From Streptomyces sp. BK340 (GTDB lineage: Bacteria > Actinomycetota > Actinomycetes > Streptomycetales > Streptomycetaceae): a stretch of DNA of 64,000 nucleotides. Where the stretch lies: assembly GCF_007827595.1 (NCBI RefSeq), contig NZ_VISR01000001.1:310001-374000 (forward strand), written 5' to 3'. How positions within the stretch are numbered: position 1 is the stretch's first letter; the number at the start of each line of letters is the position of its first letter. Below the pieces are notes generated by a model that saw only the letters and a list, made by a program, of their open reading frames with translations, made no database searches and had not been told where the DNA came from. Shown here piece by piece: positions 1-8,225 of the stretch. Both the position numbers and the translations under genes were made by a program.

Positions 1-1
1 G

Positions 2-424
2 CCGGACACCGGTGCCCTCACCTGGGCGCGCCTGGCCACCGCCGCCCAGGCCCTCGGCGTGGGACTCGCCCTGCTCGACCGGACGGTCGCCCACGTCCGG
101 CAGCGCACGCAGTTCGGTGTCCCCATCGGCTCGTTCCAGGCCGTCAAGCACCGCCTCGCCGACGCGAAGACAGCCCTGGAGTTCGCCCGGCCGCTGCTCT
201 TCGCGGCGGCGCTGTCCCTGCACCCCGCGGACGTGGCGGCCGCCAAGCTGAAGGCCTGCGAGGCGGCCTACGCCACCGCCCGCACGGCACTCCAGCTGCA
301 CGGCGCGATCGGGTACACGGCGGAGTACGACCTGTCCCTGTGGCTGACCAAGGCCCGCGCCCTGCGCACCGCGTGGGGCACCCCGGAGCAGTGCAGGGAC
401 GCGGTGCTCGAGGACGCCGGCTAG
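2..424 (+). CDS. acyl-CoA dehydrogenase, C-terminal part (5' end outside window)
   Basis: The reading frame is open from base 2 and ends at TAG 422-424, so only the last 140 or so residues are present. They are the all-alpha C-terminal domain of the acyl-CoA dehydrogenase family: a V-R-Q-R-T-Q-F-G segment (FAD/dimer-contact helix), then S-F-Q-A-V-K-H and, near the end, Q-L-H-G-A-I-G-Y-T, the flavin-adjacent motif. These enzymes oxidise acyl-CoA thioesters to enoyl-CoA with FAD. The substrate cannot be told because the catalytic-base region lies upstream. The next gene faces the other way 28 bases downstream, so this is the end of its transcription unit. Confidence 0.9.
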   Translation, partial: PDTGALTWARLATAAQALGVGLALLDRTVAHVRQRTQFGVPIGSFQAVKHRLADAKTALEFARPLLFAAALSLHPADVAAAKLKACEAAYATARTALQLHGAIGYTAEYDLSLWLTKARALRTAWGTPEQCRDAVLEDAG

Positions 425-452
425 GCGGTCGGGGCCGGCGCCGGCGCAGGGC

Positions 453-1178
453 TCAGGCGGGCCGCGCGATCCCCGCGGCGCGTGCGGCCGCGAGCCACTG
501 GGGGAACTCGGCGACGAGACGGTCGTACAGCTCGGCGTCGGAGACCTTCCGGGGATCCCGGCCCGCGTGGAAGAAGCCGGCGTTGTCCACGGGCCGCTTG
601 CCGGGGACCGCCAGCTCGTCCAGTTTGCGCAGGAACTCGAACTGCCGGCTGCCCGGGTCGCCGAAGCCGACGAACTGCCAGAACAGCGGCAGCTTCGCCG
701 CCTTGCACAGGTAGCGCTCCGCGGCGAGCTTGTTGATCGGGCCGCCGTCGGTCTGGAAGACGACCAGCGCGGGGTCGGTGGCGCCGCTGTCCATGTAGTG
801 GTCGATGACGGCGTCCATCGCCAGGTGGTAGCTGGTCTTGCCCATGTGCCCGAGCCCGGCCGCGATCCGTTCGATGCGGCCCTCGTGGCCGTCCAGGGCG
901 ATGTCGGTGACCGCGTCGACGTCCGTGGAGAAGAACACCACGGGCACCCGGCCGTCGTCGTCCAGGTGTGCGGACAGGCCCAGCACCCGGTCGGCGAGCG
1001 CCTGCACGCTGCCGTCCTTGTAGTACGGCTTCATCGAACCCGAGTAGTCGACCACCAGGTACACGGCGGCCCGCAGCCCGACCAGGCCGTGTTTGCGCAG
1101 GCAGACGCCGGCCGAGCGGTACGGCCCGACGAGCGCGGGCGCGGCCTCCTCCACCTTGCGCAGGCTGATCGCGGCCAT
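453..1178 (-). CDS. VWA (von Willebrand factor A) domain protein
   Basis: A 241-residue soluble protein that is essentially one VWA domain. The metal-ion-dependent adhesion site is visible: D-Y-S-G-S-M at residues 44-49 (DxSxS), a Thr in G-K-T-S, and F-Q-T-D-G-G later. Proteins of this type in Streptomyces are often linked to the TerD stress family, but no ter gene is nearby, so the partner is unknown. The ATG at 1178 is preceded by a purine-rich GAGGGGGGAA ribosome binding site. An in-frame start further upstream would add 23 poorly coding residues. No signal peptide or membrane segment is seen, so it is probably cytoplasmic. It is divergent from the rhomboid gene across about 144 bp. Confidence 0.85.
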   Translation of the reverse strand: MAAISLRKVEEAAPALVGPYRSAGVCLRKHGLVGLRAAVYLVVDYSGSMKPYYKDGSVQALADRVLGLSAHLDDDGRVPVVFFSTDVDAVTDIALDGHEGRIERIAAGLGHMGKTSYHLAMDAVIDHYMDSGATDPALVVFQTDGGPINKLAAERYLCKAAKLPLFWQFVGFGDPGSRQFEFLRKLDELAVPGKRPVDNAGFFHAGRDPRKVSDAELYDRLVAEFPQWLAAARAAGIARPA

Positions 1179-1322
1179 GGTTCCCCCCTCGGCTGTGCAG
1201 GAAGCCGAGCCTAAGGGATCACAGGCCCCGGCTGTCGCTCCCGTCACATCGGTTCGCTATTTTGTTCGCCGCCGTCCCCACCGGCTCATCCTGTCCCGAA
1301 CTTTCCCTCAGAGGAGCCGGCC

Positions 1323-2201
1323 GTGACCGCCGAGTCCGCCGTCACCACCTGTTTTCGTCACCCCAAGGTGGAGTCCCACGTCCGCTGCACGCGCTGCGAC
1401 CGCCACATCTGCCCGTCCTGCATGCGGGAGGCCTCGGTCGGCCATCAGTGCGTGGAGTGCGTGAAGGAGGGGGCACGTTCGGTCCGGCAGGCGCGCACGG
1501 CGTTCGGCGGCCGGATCAGCGCGGTGCCGCTGGTGACGTACGTGCTGATCGGGCTCAACGTGCTGGCCTATCTGGCCGAGTTGGCGCGGCCCTCGGTCGA
1601 GGACCGCTTCGACATGCTGGGCACCGTGCCGGCGGGTTACTACCCGGAGGGCGTCGCCCACGGCGAGTGGTACCGGCTGCTGACCGGAGCGTTCCTGCAC
1701 CTGACGCCCGCCGAGGGCACGTTCGGCATCGCGCACATCCTGATGAACATGCTGGCGCTGTGGAACGTCGGCCGGGTGGTGGAGGCCCAGCTGGGCCGGG
1801 TCCGCTATCTCGCCCTGTACCTGCTGTCGGCGCTCGGCGGCTCGGTCCTGGTGCTGCTGATCGCCCCCGAGACCCCCACGGTCGGCGCCTCCGGGGCCGT
1901 GTTCGGGCTGGGCGCCGCGTACTACGTCATGGGCCGTCGTCTCGGCTACGACATGCGCGCGGTCAACCAGTACATGGGCGGTCTGCTGCTGTGGCTGGTG
2001 ATCTCCGCGTGGGTGACCTCCTGGCAGGGTCACCTCGGGGGCCTGCTGGCGGGCGGGGCGGTGACGCTGGCGTACGCGTACGCGCCCCGGGGCAACCGCC
2101 GCGTCCTGATCCAGGCAGGCGTGTGCGCGGCCCTGCTGGTGCTGCTGCTGGTCCTCGCCTGGCTCAAGGTCTCGGATCTCACGGGAGGCGCGACCGCATG
2201 A
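1323..2201 (+). CDS. rhomboid-family intramembrane serine protease with N-terminal zinc ribbon
   Basis: A 292-residue membrane protein. Residues 10-46 carry a B-box-like cluster of Cys/His (C10, H13, C22, C25, C30, C33, H41, C43, C46) predicted to bind zinc. About six membrane helices follow. The catalytic dyad is visible as G-A-S-G near residue 190 (Ser) and W-Q-G-H near residue 237 (His), with the H-I-L-M-N loop motif in between. Rhomboids cleave transmembrane helices of other proteins inside the bilayer; the substrate is not indicated here. Start is GTG at 1323 with AGAGGAG 7 bases upstream. The stop overlaps the start of a short ORF downstream. Confidence 0.93.
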   Translation: MTAESAVTTCFRHPKVESHVRCTRCDRHICPSCMREASVGHQCVECVKEGARSVRQARTAFGGRISAVPLVTYVLIGLNVLAYLAELARPSVEDRFDMLGTVPAGYYPEGVAHGEWYRLLTGAFLHLTPAEGTFGIAHILMNMLALWNVGRVVEAQLGRVRYLALYLLSALGGSVLVLLIAPETPTVGASGAVFGLGAAYYVMGRRLGYDMRAVNQYMGGLLLWLVISAWVTSWQGHLGGLLAGGAVTLAYAYAPRGNRRVLIQAGVCAALLVLLLVLAWLKVSDLTGGATA

Positions 2202-2548
2202 GGCAGGCGGGAATCCTGCTGCTCGCGGCCGTGCCGGTGGTCGTCGCGGCGACGGTGTACGCCACCGGCCCCGACCGGTCCGGCTCCCCGGAGGGCAGGC
2301 CCACCACGGCTTCCCGGGAGGCCGACGGGCGGCGCGTCACGGACGTCAGCCGGCCCACTTCCGGCGCAGCACCTCCTCCGCGGGTTTGCCGTGCGGGGTG
2401 TACGCCAGGCGTGCCGGGGTCTCTCCGCTGTCCGGCCAGTCGTCCCACATCCACCAGCAGACACCGGCCCACCACGGGCGGCCCTCGAAGGAGTCGAGGA
2501 GTGCCCGGTAGGCGGCGGCCTGTTCGGCGTCGGCCGGGTGTGTGCTGA
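2198..2548 (+). CDS. small membrane-anchored hypothetical protein, 3' end doubtful
   Basis: An ATG at 2198 overlaps the rhomboid stop (ATGA), suggesting translational coupling. The first 25 residues form one hydrophobic helix (I-L-L-L-A-A-V-P-V-V-V-A-A), followed by a polar tail. Codon third positions look like coding DNA up to about 2345. Beyond that the frame runs antisense into the 3' end of the glycoside hydrolase gene, loses the third-position bias, and stops only at 2548. The probable picture is a real short protein of about 50 residues with an extended, non-native tail after loss of a stop codon, or else a chance ORF. I do not recognise the family. Confidence 0.4.
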   Translation: MRQAGILLLAAVPVVVAATVYATGPDRSGSPEGRPTTASREADGRRVTDVSRPTSGAAPPPRVCRAGCTPGVPGSLRCPASRPTSTSRHRPTTGGPRRSRGVPGRRRPVRRRPGVC

Positions 2549-3410
2549 CGGTCCAGGAGTACGGGGCGGTGGTGGAGCCGCGCTGGCTGACGTAGCCGGC
2601 CTCGGTGAACAGGATCCGGCGGTGCCGGCCCGCCGAGTAGGCGGCGAGCTTCTGCCGGATCGGGGCCCAGGCGCGGTTCAGCAGGGCGGGATCGGTGGTG
2701 GGCTTCTCGGCGAGCGGCCAGTAGGCGTCGATGCCGATGAGGTCGAGGTCCTTCCAGAAGTGGATGTGCTGGTACTCGTCGTAGTTGGCGGCGTAGGTCA
2801 GCGGGCCGTCGTAGTGGGCGCGGACCGCCTTGATCACCTTCGTCCAGGCGGCGGTGTCGCCGGAGACCCCGGCGAGTTCGGTGCCGACCGCGAGCTGTTC
2901 GGCTCCGGTGTCCGCGGCGATGTCCGCGTAGTGGGTGATGAAGCGGCGGTAGGCGGCGAACCAGGCGGACCGGTCGCGGGGGCGGATCTCGGCGCGGTCC
3001 TGGTCGCCGGGCAGGTCCACGTGCGGTTTGATCATCACGTTGAGGCCGGCCGCGTGGGCGCGCCCGACGATCCTGCGCAGGCTCGCGTCGCTCGCGGTCT
3101 CCTCGGTGGTGTGCGGGCCGGAGTCGGTGACCCGCTTCTGGTACCAGGTCGGGGTGAAGGTGACCCAGCGGGCCCCGGTGGCCTTGATGCCGCGCAGATA
3201 GCGGGGTGCGGCCGGGCTGTCGTAGTCGGTGCGGTACCACGAGGGCAGGGTGATGCCGCGCATGGTGGTGGTCCCGGTCTCCGGGCGGGAGGCGTGCGTG
3301 CTGCCGTTGCCGGACCCGTGGCCCGGGCCCGTGGACACGCAGCCGCCGGCGGCGAGGAGGACCGCCGCCGTGACGGCGACGGTCCTCCTCCTGGGGGCGG
3401 GCGCCGTCAC
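2346..3410 (-). CDS. putative lipoprotein glycoside hydrolase (TIM barrel, GH113-like)
   Basis: A 354-residue exported protein. The N-terminus has basic residues, a hydrophobic core and an L-L-A-A-G-G-C lipobox-like end, so it is probably a membrane lipoprotein. The rest reads as a (beta/alpha)8 barrel. The two expected catalytic glutamates are in A-V-G-T-E-L (after strand 4) and I-L-F-T-E-A-G-Y (after strand 7), with D-L-I-G-I-D-A-Y-W-P between them. This layout resembles GH113 beta-mannanase-type enzymes, but the substrate is not proven. The GTG start at 3410 overlaps the stop of the upstream DUF2334 gene by four bases, so the two are co-translated. Next to a GT2 synthase and a ManNAc-forming epimerase, it may trim or degrade the polymer made by this locus. 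Confidence 0.75.
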   Translation of the reverse strand: MTAPAPRRRTVAVTAAVLLAAGGCVSTGPGHGSGNGSTHASRPETGTTTMRGITLPSWYRTDYDSPAAPRYLRGIKATGARWVTFTPTWYQKRVTDSGPHTTEETASDASLRRIVGRAHAAGLNVMIKPHVDLPGDQDRAEIRPRDRSAWFAAYRRFITHYADIAADTGAEQLAVGTELAGVSGDTAAWTKVIKAVRAHYDGPLTYAANYDEYQHIHFWKDLDLIGIDAYWPLAEKPTTDPALLNRAWAPIRQKLAAYSAGRHRRILFTEAGYVSQRGSTTAPYSWTVSTHPADAEQAAAYRALLDSFEGRPWWAGVCWWMWDDWPDSGETPARLAYTPHGKPAEEVLRRKWAG

Positions 3411-5278
3411 AGCGCCGCCGGGCTGACGAAGGTGTAGCCGAGTGCCCTGATGCCGTCGATCGTGTCCTTCAACGGCTGCACCGGGTAGTACGGGTGGTAG
3501 AAGAAGCTCGCCACCCCGTCGCGCACCGCCAGGTTGGCCTTCGCCGAGGCGATGAGGTCGGCGGGCAGGCGCGCCGGGTGGTTGTTGTACGCCTCCGGCT
3601 CGTAGTTGCCGATGTTCTCGGGCAGCACCTTGGTGCCGTAGACGTCCTTGACGACGTACGGGAAGAACTGGCCGATGAACCGGTTCGGGTCGGACTGGGC
3701 CCCGCTCAGCGTCCCGGCGAAGTAGAGCGAACGCTCCAGGCGTGCGGTGAAGTTGGAGCCGAAGACCTTGTAGTCGGCCGCGGAGCCCGCGTAGTGCGGG
3801 GTGGTCCACAGCGTCGGCTTGGGCAGGCCCACCAGCGCGAACTGGGCGAGCGCGCTGGTGACCCGGGTCTGCGCCCAGAGGCTGGAGTCCTCGGCGACCG
3901 GGCCGTCGTAGACGACGTTGTTCGCGGAGTCGACGTGCGCCCGGTAGAACTCGAAGTCGTCGCCTGTGACGCCGTTGTAGGGGTTGGCGACGTTGCCGTA
4001 CTGGTGGGTGTAGCCGTGGTCCATCAGGACCGCGCCCCTGGCCAGCATGTACTTCAGCGCGCTGACCACCTGGGGGCGCTGGGCGAGCGTGATCGTCTGC
4101 GGGACGCCGTCGTTGTAGGTGCCGTTGGGGTCCGTGTAGACGGGGATCACGTTGATGCCGTACGGGATGTTCTGCGAGTACAGGTAGTCGGCCGTCGACC
4201 GCAGTTCGGCGGGATCCGAGTCGGGGCTGATGTCCTCCAGGCGCACCATAGCCCGGTGCCGCTCGGCGGTGGCCGGGGCGAGGGCGTCGAAGAGCAGGTC
4301 CTCGAAGGCGATGACGCGGTCGGTCTCGGAGACGTAGGCGAACGGGATCTCACCGATGTAGGTGAGGTTGGAGGAGCGGACCGCCCAGCCGAAGGTGTGC
4401 CCGTTCGAGCTGTCCAGGCCCTCCGCGAGCCGGGTGACGGCCGCATACCCGGGCCCCGTCAGGACGTTGGGGCGCAGCACGCCGCCGTCCTGCCCGGCCG
4501 GAACGGTGCGGGTCAGCGTCTGGCCTCGGTACGTCACCTGCGTGACGTCGCCGATCGAACCGCCGTCTTCGTAGTACGACGTCGTCGGGTCCCAGCCGTA
4601 CTTCTGCGTGAACTGGGCTACGCCCACCGCCCCCGCCATGTTCCAGATGTTGGCGCCCATCCAGATCACCGGCCTGGTGCTCGCCGACGCGTCGGCGTAG
4701 AACGCGGCCGGGACGGCGTCCGGGACGGTGCCGCCGTAGTACGTCGAACCGATGTAGATCACGGCCGAGTACGAGTCGATCATTCCGGCGGTGTACTGCT
4801 GGACCGGCTTGGCCGTCACCGTGCCGAAGTGGCCGGCGAGGTTGGCCGTGGCCATCGCGTACAGCTCGCCCAGCTGCCCGTAGGGGCCCGCCGTGTCGTA
4901 GAGGACGAGTGCGCTCGAAGTGGCGTCAGCGGCCGCGTCGGCCGGGGCGAGCAGGGCCTTCTGCCGCTTCGCGGTGGTCGCCCCGGTCGCGGTGCGGACC
5001 GGGACGGCGGCCGCGGCCGTGCGGGTGGTCGGGGTGGTCTTCGGGTACGGCCGGGTGCGCCGCGTCCGGTCGGCCTCGAACTGGGCCTTCGCCCAGCCCC
5101 TGAGGTCGACCCGGTTGAGTCCGGACCTGGTGCCGGCGGCCTCGCCCCTGCGGTGCTGCCCCCCGGCGGCCTGGGCATCGGTGGCCATGAACGTGCCGCT
5201 CAGCAGAGCGGCGACGAGTAGTAGTACGACGGAAATTCGGCTGTGTGCCCGCTTCCGGGGCGGGATCACTCGTCTCAC
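3407..5278 (-). CDS. secreted DUF2334 (polysaccharide deacetylase-like) protein
   Basis: A 623-residue protein. A signal peptide is clear in the first 40 residues (R-K-R-A-H-S-R then a Leu/Val/Ala-rich core, ending near D-A-Q-A-A). After a Thr/Arg/Ala-rich linker come a flavodoxin-like half (V-L-Y-D-T-A-G-P-Y-G) and a DUF2334 domain with M-V-R-L-E-D-I-S, Y-G-I-N-V-I-P and M-D-H-G-Y-T-H-Q. The Asp and His-rich segments match the metal-binding motifs of the polysaccharide deacetylase superfamily. The start is taken as GTG 5278, which follows GGGGGGAAGATC; the frame stays open upstream but lacks coding character and would bury the signal peptide. Inferred role: extracellular deacetylation or binding of an amino-sugar polymer made by the divergent genes. 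Confidence 0.8.
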   Translation of the reverse strand: MRRVIPPRKRAHSRISVVLLLVAALLSGTFMATDAQAAGGQHRRGEAAGTRSGLNRVDLRGWAKAQFEADRTRRTRPYPKTTPTTRTAAAAVPVRTATGATTAKRQKALLAPADAAADATSSALVLYDTAGPYGQLGELYAMATANLAGHFGTVTAKPVQQYTAGMIDSYSAVIYIGSTYYGGTVPDAVPAAFYADASASTRPVIWMGANIWNMAGAVGVAQFTQKYGWDPTTSYYEDGGSIGDVTQVTYRGQTLTRTVPAGQDGGVLRPNVLTGPGYAAVTRLAEGLDSSNGHTFGWAVRSSNLTYIGEIPFAYVSETDRVIAFEDLLFDALAPATAERHRAMVRLEDISPDSDPAELRSTADYLYSQNIPYGINVIPVYTDPNGTYNDGVPQTITLAQRPQVVSALKYMLARGAVLMDHGYTHQYGNVANPYNGVTGDDFEFYRAHVDSANNVVYDGPVAEDSSLWAQTRVTSALAQFALVGLPKPTLWTTPHYAGSAADYKVFGSNFTARLERSLYFAGTLSGAQSDPNRFIGQFFPYVVKDVYGTKVLPENIGNYEPEAYNNHPARLPADLIASAKANLAVRDGVASFFYHPYYPVQPLKDTIDGIRALGYTFVSPAAL

Positions 5279-5295
5279 GATCTTCCCCCCACTTT

Positions 5296-5321
5296 GCCAA
5301 ATGATTGACGAGGCATTTGGC
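5296..5321. promoter_or_regulatory. inverted repeat between divergent glycan genes (candidate operator)
   Basis: A perfect 8-bp inverted repeat, GCCAAATG-N10-CATTTGGC, lies 18-43 bp upstream of the DUF2334 start and 119 bp before the divergent small membrane protein gene. The arms are AT-rich for this genome. Size and position suit a dimeric repressor or activator controlling both directions. The regulator is unknown and no regulator gene is adjacent. Confidence 0.5.
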
Positions 5322-5439
5322 GTCAGGAAGACCAGATTCTTCTGGCCGCCTCGATGACTGTCAAATGTCCTTCTCGGTCCCGGAAGGTCTGCTAAGTTCG
5401 CCTCGCGCATTGGGGATGCGCATCGAATGTGGGGGGACA

Positions 5440-5664
5440 ATGTACGGACGACCCGCCCTGGGGGCACTGCTGCCCTTGGCAGGAGCGATGGCCGCACCGG
5501 AAGCAATACCCGGACTTCCTTTGGCCAAGGGGCTACAAGCGGTAGCCGGGGCCGGATTTCTGTTCTACTGCCTGACGGCGTGCCTGATACTGCTGGCCCG
5601 GATACATCTGCGACGTCAGGGACAGCGGATGCCGGCCCATACCGGGGGCAGCCGTGATCATTGA
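5440..5664 (+). CDS. small membrane protein of the glycan locus
   Basis: A 74-residue protein with two hydrophobic stretches (about residues 6-20 and 28-50, with F-L-F-Y-C-L-T-A-C-L-I-L-L) and a basic, His-containing tail. It starts at ATG 5440 after a GGGGGG run. Its last ten bases overlap the start of the GT2 synthase gene, so the two are translationally coupled. I do not recognise a family. Small membrane partners are common for processive synthases (for example PgaD with PgaC), and a similar accessory role is inferred from position only. Confidence 0.65.
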   Translation: MYGRPALGALLPLAGAMAAPEAIPGLPLAKGLQAVAGAGFLFYCLTACLILLARIHLRRQGQRMPAHTGGSRDH

Positions 5665-6898
5665 GTTGCTCCTCTGGTCGAGCATCACTCTGATCGTGAT
5701 GGCCGGCTGCTACAACACCAGTCTTTTCCTTCTCTCTCGACGCAGAATTCGGCGTACCAGAACAGACCGCAGAGAACGCTTTTACGTATTCCTGCTGGCA
5801 TGCCTGAACGAGGAGCAAGTTCTCGCGGAAAGCCTTGCGCGCATCACTTCGTTACCCGCCGGCAATTTCATGGCCCTGGTCATAGACGACGGCTCCGACG
5901 ATCGCACCAGTGAAATCGCACTGACCGCCGATCCGAACCTGGTCCGGCTGCACCGGCGCACTCCGCCGAACGCACGCCGGGGCAAGGGTGCCGCACTCAA
6001 CGACGGGGTGCGGCACCTCAGGGAGTCCGGCCTGCTCGCCCGGCACGACCCGGCGGACGTCGTGCTGTGTGTGGTCGACGCGGACGGGCGGCTCGACCCG
6101 CACGTCGTGCAGTCCGTCGACCCGTACTTCGACGACCCGCGTACGGGCGCGGTTCAGGTCTGCGTCCGTATGTACAACCGGCACCTCGGGCTGCTCGCAC
6201 GCATGCAGGACATGGAGTTCGTCGTGTACGGCGACGTGTTCCAGAGCGCCCGGCGCTTCATCGGCAGCGTGGGCATGGGCGGCAACGGCCAGTTCATGCG
6301 GCTGTCGGCCCTCAACACGCTGGACGGGGACGGCCCGTGGAGCGACAGCCTCACCGAGGACCTCGACCTCGGGGTGCGGCTGATCGCGAAGGGCTGGACC
6401 AACATGCACTGCACCACCGCCGCGGTGTCCCAGCAGGCCGTGCTCAGCCTGCGCCGCCTGGTCCGGCAGCGATCCCGCTGGTTCCAGGGTCATCTGCAGT
6501 CCGCCGGTCTCGTCCCGCTCATCCTCAGGGACGTGCCGACCCGGCCGGCGCTGGACATGCTCTACCACCTGTCGAGCCCGGTCCTGATCCTGCTCACCTC
6601 GCTGCTGCCGATCTCCTTCCTGGTCGCACTCGGTGCCACCGTCATGGCCTCCGTCCAGGTGGGCCACGCGCTCGTGTCGCCCATGTGGCTGTTCGGGCCG
6701 TACGTCCTCTCGTTCACGGCCGCCTACACCTACGGCTACGTGTACTTCAAGCGTGAGCGGCAGCTCGGGCTGGTGCGCTGTGTGCTCTTGGCCCATGTCT
6801 TCGTCTTCTACGGCTACATCTGGTTCTTCGCCGGCTGGTGGGGGTTCTGGCGGATGCTCACCGGCAAGCAGACCTGGCTGAAGACCGCGCGTACCTGA
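5654..6898 (+). CDS. processive family 2 glycosyltransferase (BcsA/PgaC-like)
   Basis: A 414-residue membrane synthase. One N-terminal helix (residues 2-27) is followed by a GT-A catalytic domain with D-D-G-S-D-D (nucleotide-sugar binding), V-V-D-A-D-G (DxD), S-L-T-E-D-L-D-L-G (TED catalytic base region) and Q-R-S-R-W-F-Q-G-H (QxxRW, acceptor binding near residue 275). Four C-terminal helices follow. This architecture is that of processive beta-glycan synthases that polymerise and extrude a sugar chain. Start is GTG 5654, overlapping the previous gene. The UDP-GlcNAc 2-epimerase gene downstream suggests that ManNAc, or ManNAc with GlcNAc, could be the monomer. Confidence 0.88.
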   Translation: MIIELLLWSSITLIVMAGCYNTSLFLLSRRRIRRTRTDRRERFYVFLLACLNEEQVLAESLARITSLPAGNFMALVIDDGSDDRTSEIALTADPNLVRLHRRTPPNARRGKGAALNDGVRHLRESGLLARHDPADVVLCVVDADGRLDPHVVQSVDPYFDDPRTGAVQVCVRMYNRHLGLLARMQDMEFVVYGDVFQSARRFIGSVGMGGNGQFMRLSALNTLDGDGPWSDSLTEDLDLGVRLIAKGWTNMHCTTAAVSQQAVLSLRRLVRQRSRWFQGHLQSAGLVPLILRDVPTRPALDMLYHLSSPVLILLTSLLPISFLVALGATVMASVQVGHALVSPMWLFGPYVLSFTAAYTYGYVYFKRERQLGLVRCVLLAHVFVFYGYIWFFAGWWGFWRMLTGKQTWLKTART

Positions 6899-6937
6899 GG
6901 GCGCCCGGCCCTCTCCCGCGGCCTGCCCGCCGCGCGG

Positions 6938-7000
6938 CTCACATCTCTTCGCGCATCTCGACTCTCATCTCTTCTCTTCTCTCGTCGCGTCTCTCATCTC
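6938..7000. other. C/T-rich intergenic tract
   Basis: The 163-bp gap between the GT2 gene and the epimerase gene contains a strongly strand-biased pyrimidine tract with repeated words (CATCTCTTC at 6942 and 6966; TCTCATCTC at 6964 and 6992). No hairpin terminator is obvious. It could be an unstructured leader for the epimerase mRNA, whose own ribosome site is the GGGGGG just before 7062. Confidence 0.5.
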
Positions 7001-7061
7001 CGCACCGCTCACACTCCTGCGCGGTCCTGCGACGATCGCGCATGCCCTAGGGGGGCCTTCC

Positions 7062-8225
7062 ATGTCCACACCTCCGTCAACCCTGCCCGTACGCGCCATG
7101 CTCGTGCTGGGCACCCGGCCGGAAGCGATCAAGCTGGCGCCGGTGGCGCGGGCCATGACCGACAGCGAGCAGTTCGAGCCCATCGTCGTCACCACCGGCC
7201 AGCACCGCGAGATGCTCCACCAGATGCTCGGCCTGCTCTGCGTAGACGTACGGATCGCGCTCGACGTGATGCGCAGCCGGCAGCAGCTGTCCGAGCTGAC
7301 CGCCCGCCTGGTCGGCGAACTCGGCGAGGCCATGCGGGAGCAGCGGCCGGACCTGGTCGTGGTGCAGGGGGACACCACGACCGCGCTGGCCGGCGCCATG
7401 GCCGCGTTCTACGAGAAGATCCCGGTCGCCCACGTCGAGGCGGGGCTGCGCACCGGAGTCATCGACAACCCGTTCCCTGAGGAGCTCAACCGCAGCCTCA
7501 TCGGACGCATGGCCCGCTGGCACTTCGCCCCGACCTCGCGCGCGGCACGGCATCTGACCGACGAGGGCGTCCCGGCGGAGCAGGTGTTCACCACCGGCAA
7601 CACCGTCATCGACAACCTGCTGTGGGTGCTGGCCGAGGGCACCGGCACCTCCGCGTTCCGCACCGGCGCCCGGCGGGTCCTGGTGACCCTGCACCGCCGG
7701 GAGAACCAGGGCGAGCGGATGCGCGGCATGGGCCGTGCGCTCACCCGGCTCGCCGGGCGCGGGGACGTGGAGATCGTGCTGCCGCTGCACAAGAGCCCGG
7801 CCGTACGGGACGCACTGCTGCCCGAACTCGACGGCCACGCCGGCATCTCGCTCGTCGAACCGCTCGACTACCTGGACTTCGCGGCCACGCTGGCCGAGTG
7901 CGACCTGGTGCTCACCGACTCCGGCGGCATCCAGGAGGAGGCTCCGAGTCTGAGCAAGCCCGCGCTCGTGCTGCGTACGACCACCGAGCGCCCGGAGGCG
8001 GTCGAGGCCGGCGCGGCCCGGCTGATCGGCACGGACCCGGACGCGATCGTGACCTGGGCCGAGCGGCTGCTGGACGATCCGGTGGAATACCGGCGGATGG
8101 CGACCGCGGGCAACCCGTTCGGGGACGGACGGGCCGCCGGGCGCGTACTCGCCCAACTGGCCGAGGACTTCGCGGCCGAAGTTCCGGTCGGCCTCACCGC
8201 GTCCGGGCCATACTCTGCGGCATGA
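7062..8225 (+). CDS. wecB: UDP-N-acetylglucosamine 2-epimerase (non-hydrolysing)
   Basis: A 387-residue GT-B-fold enzyme that interconverts UDP-GlcNAc and UDP-ManNAc in the cytoplasm. Recognisable motifs run in order: G-T-R-P-E-A-I-K-L-A-P near the N-terminus, Q-G-D-T-T-T-A-L-A-G, H-V-E-A-G-L-R-T-G with the usual N-P-F-P-E-E-x-N-R following, L-H-R-R-E-N, and D-S-G-G-I-Q-E-E-A near residue 290 (UDP binding). Length is normal for the family. It starts at ATG 7062 and its stop overlaps the next gene by four bases. Context points to precursor supply for the polymer made by the upstream GT2 protein. Confidence 0.95.
   Translation: MSTPPSTLPVRAMLVLGTRPEAIKLAPVARAMTDSEQFEPIVVTTGQHREMLHQMLGLLCVDVRIALDVMRSRQQLSELTARLVGELGEAMREQRPDLVVVQGDTTTALAGAMAAFYEKIPVAHVEAGLRTGVIDNPFPEELNRSLIGRMARWHFAPTSRAARHLTDEGVPAEQVFTTGNTVIDNLLWVLAEGTGTSAFRTGARRVLVTLHRRENQGERMRGMGRALTRLAGRGDVEIVLPLHKSPAVRDALLPELDGHAGISLVEPLDYLDFAATLAECDLVLTDSGGIQEEAPSLSKPALVLRTTTERPEAVEAGAARLIGTDPDAIVTWAERLLDDPVEYRRMATAGNPFGDGRAAGRVLAQLAEDFAAEVPVGLTASGPYSAA

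Noticed and set aside
1252..1270. GTTCGCT/GTTCGCC pair resembling a PHO box before the rhomboid gene
   Set aside because: The period is 12 bp, not the 11 bp of PHO boxes, and the gene has no phosphate link.
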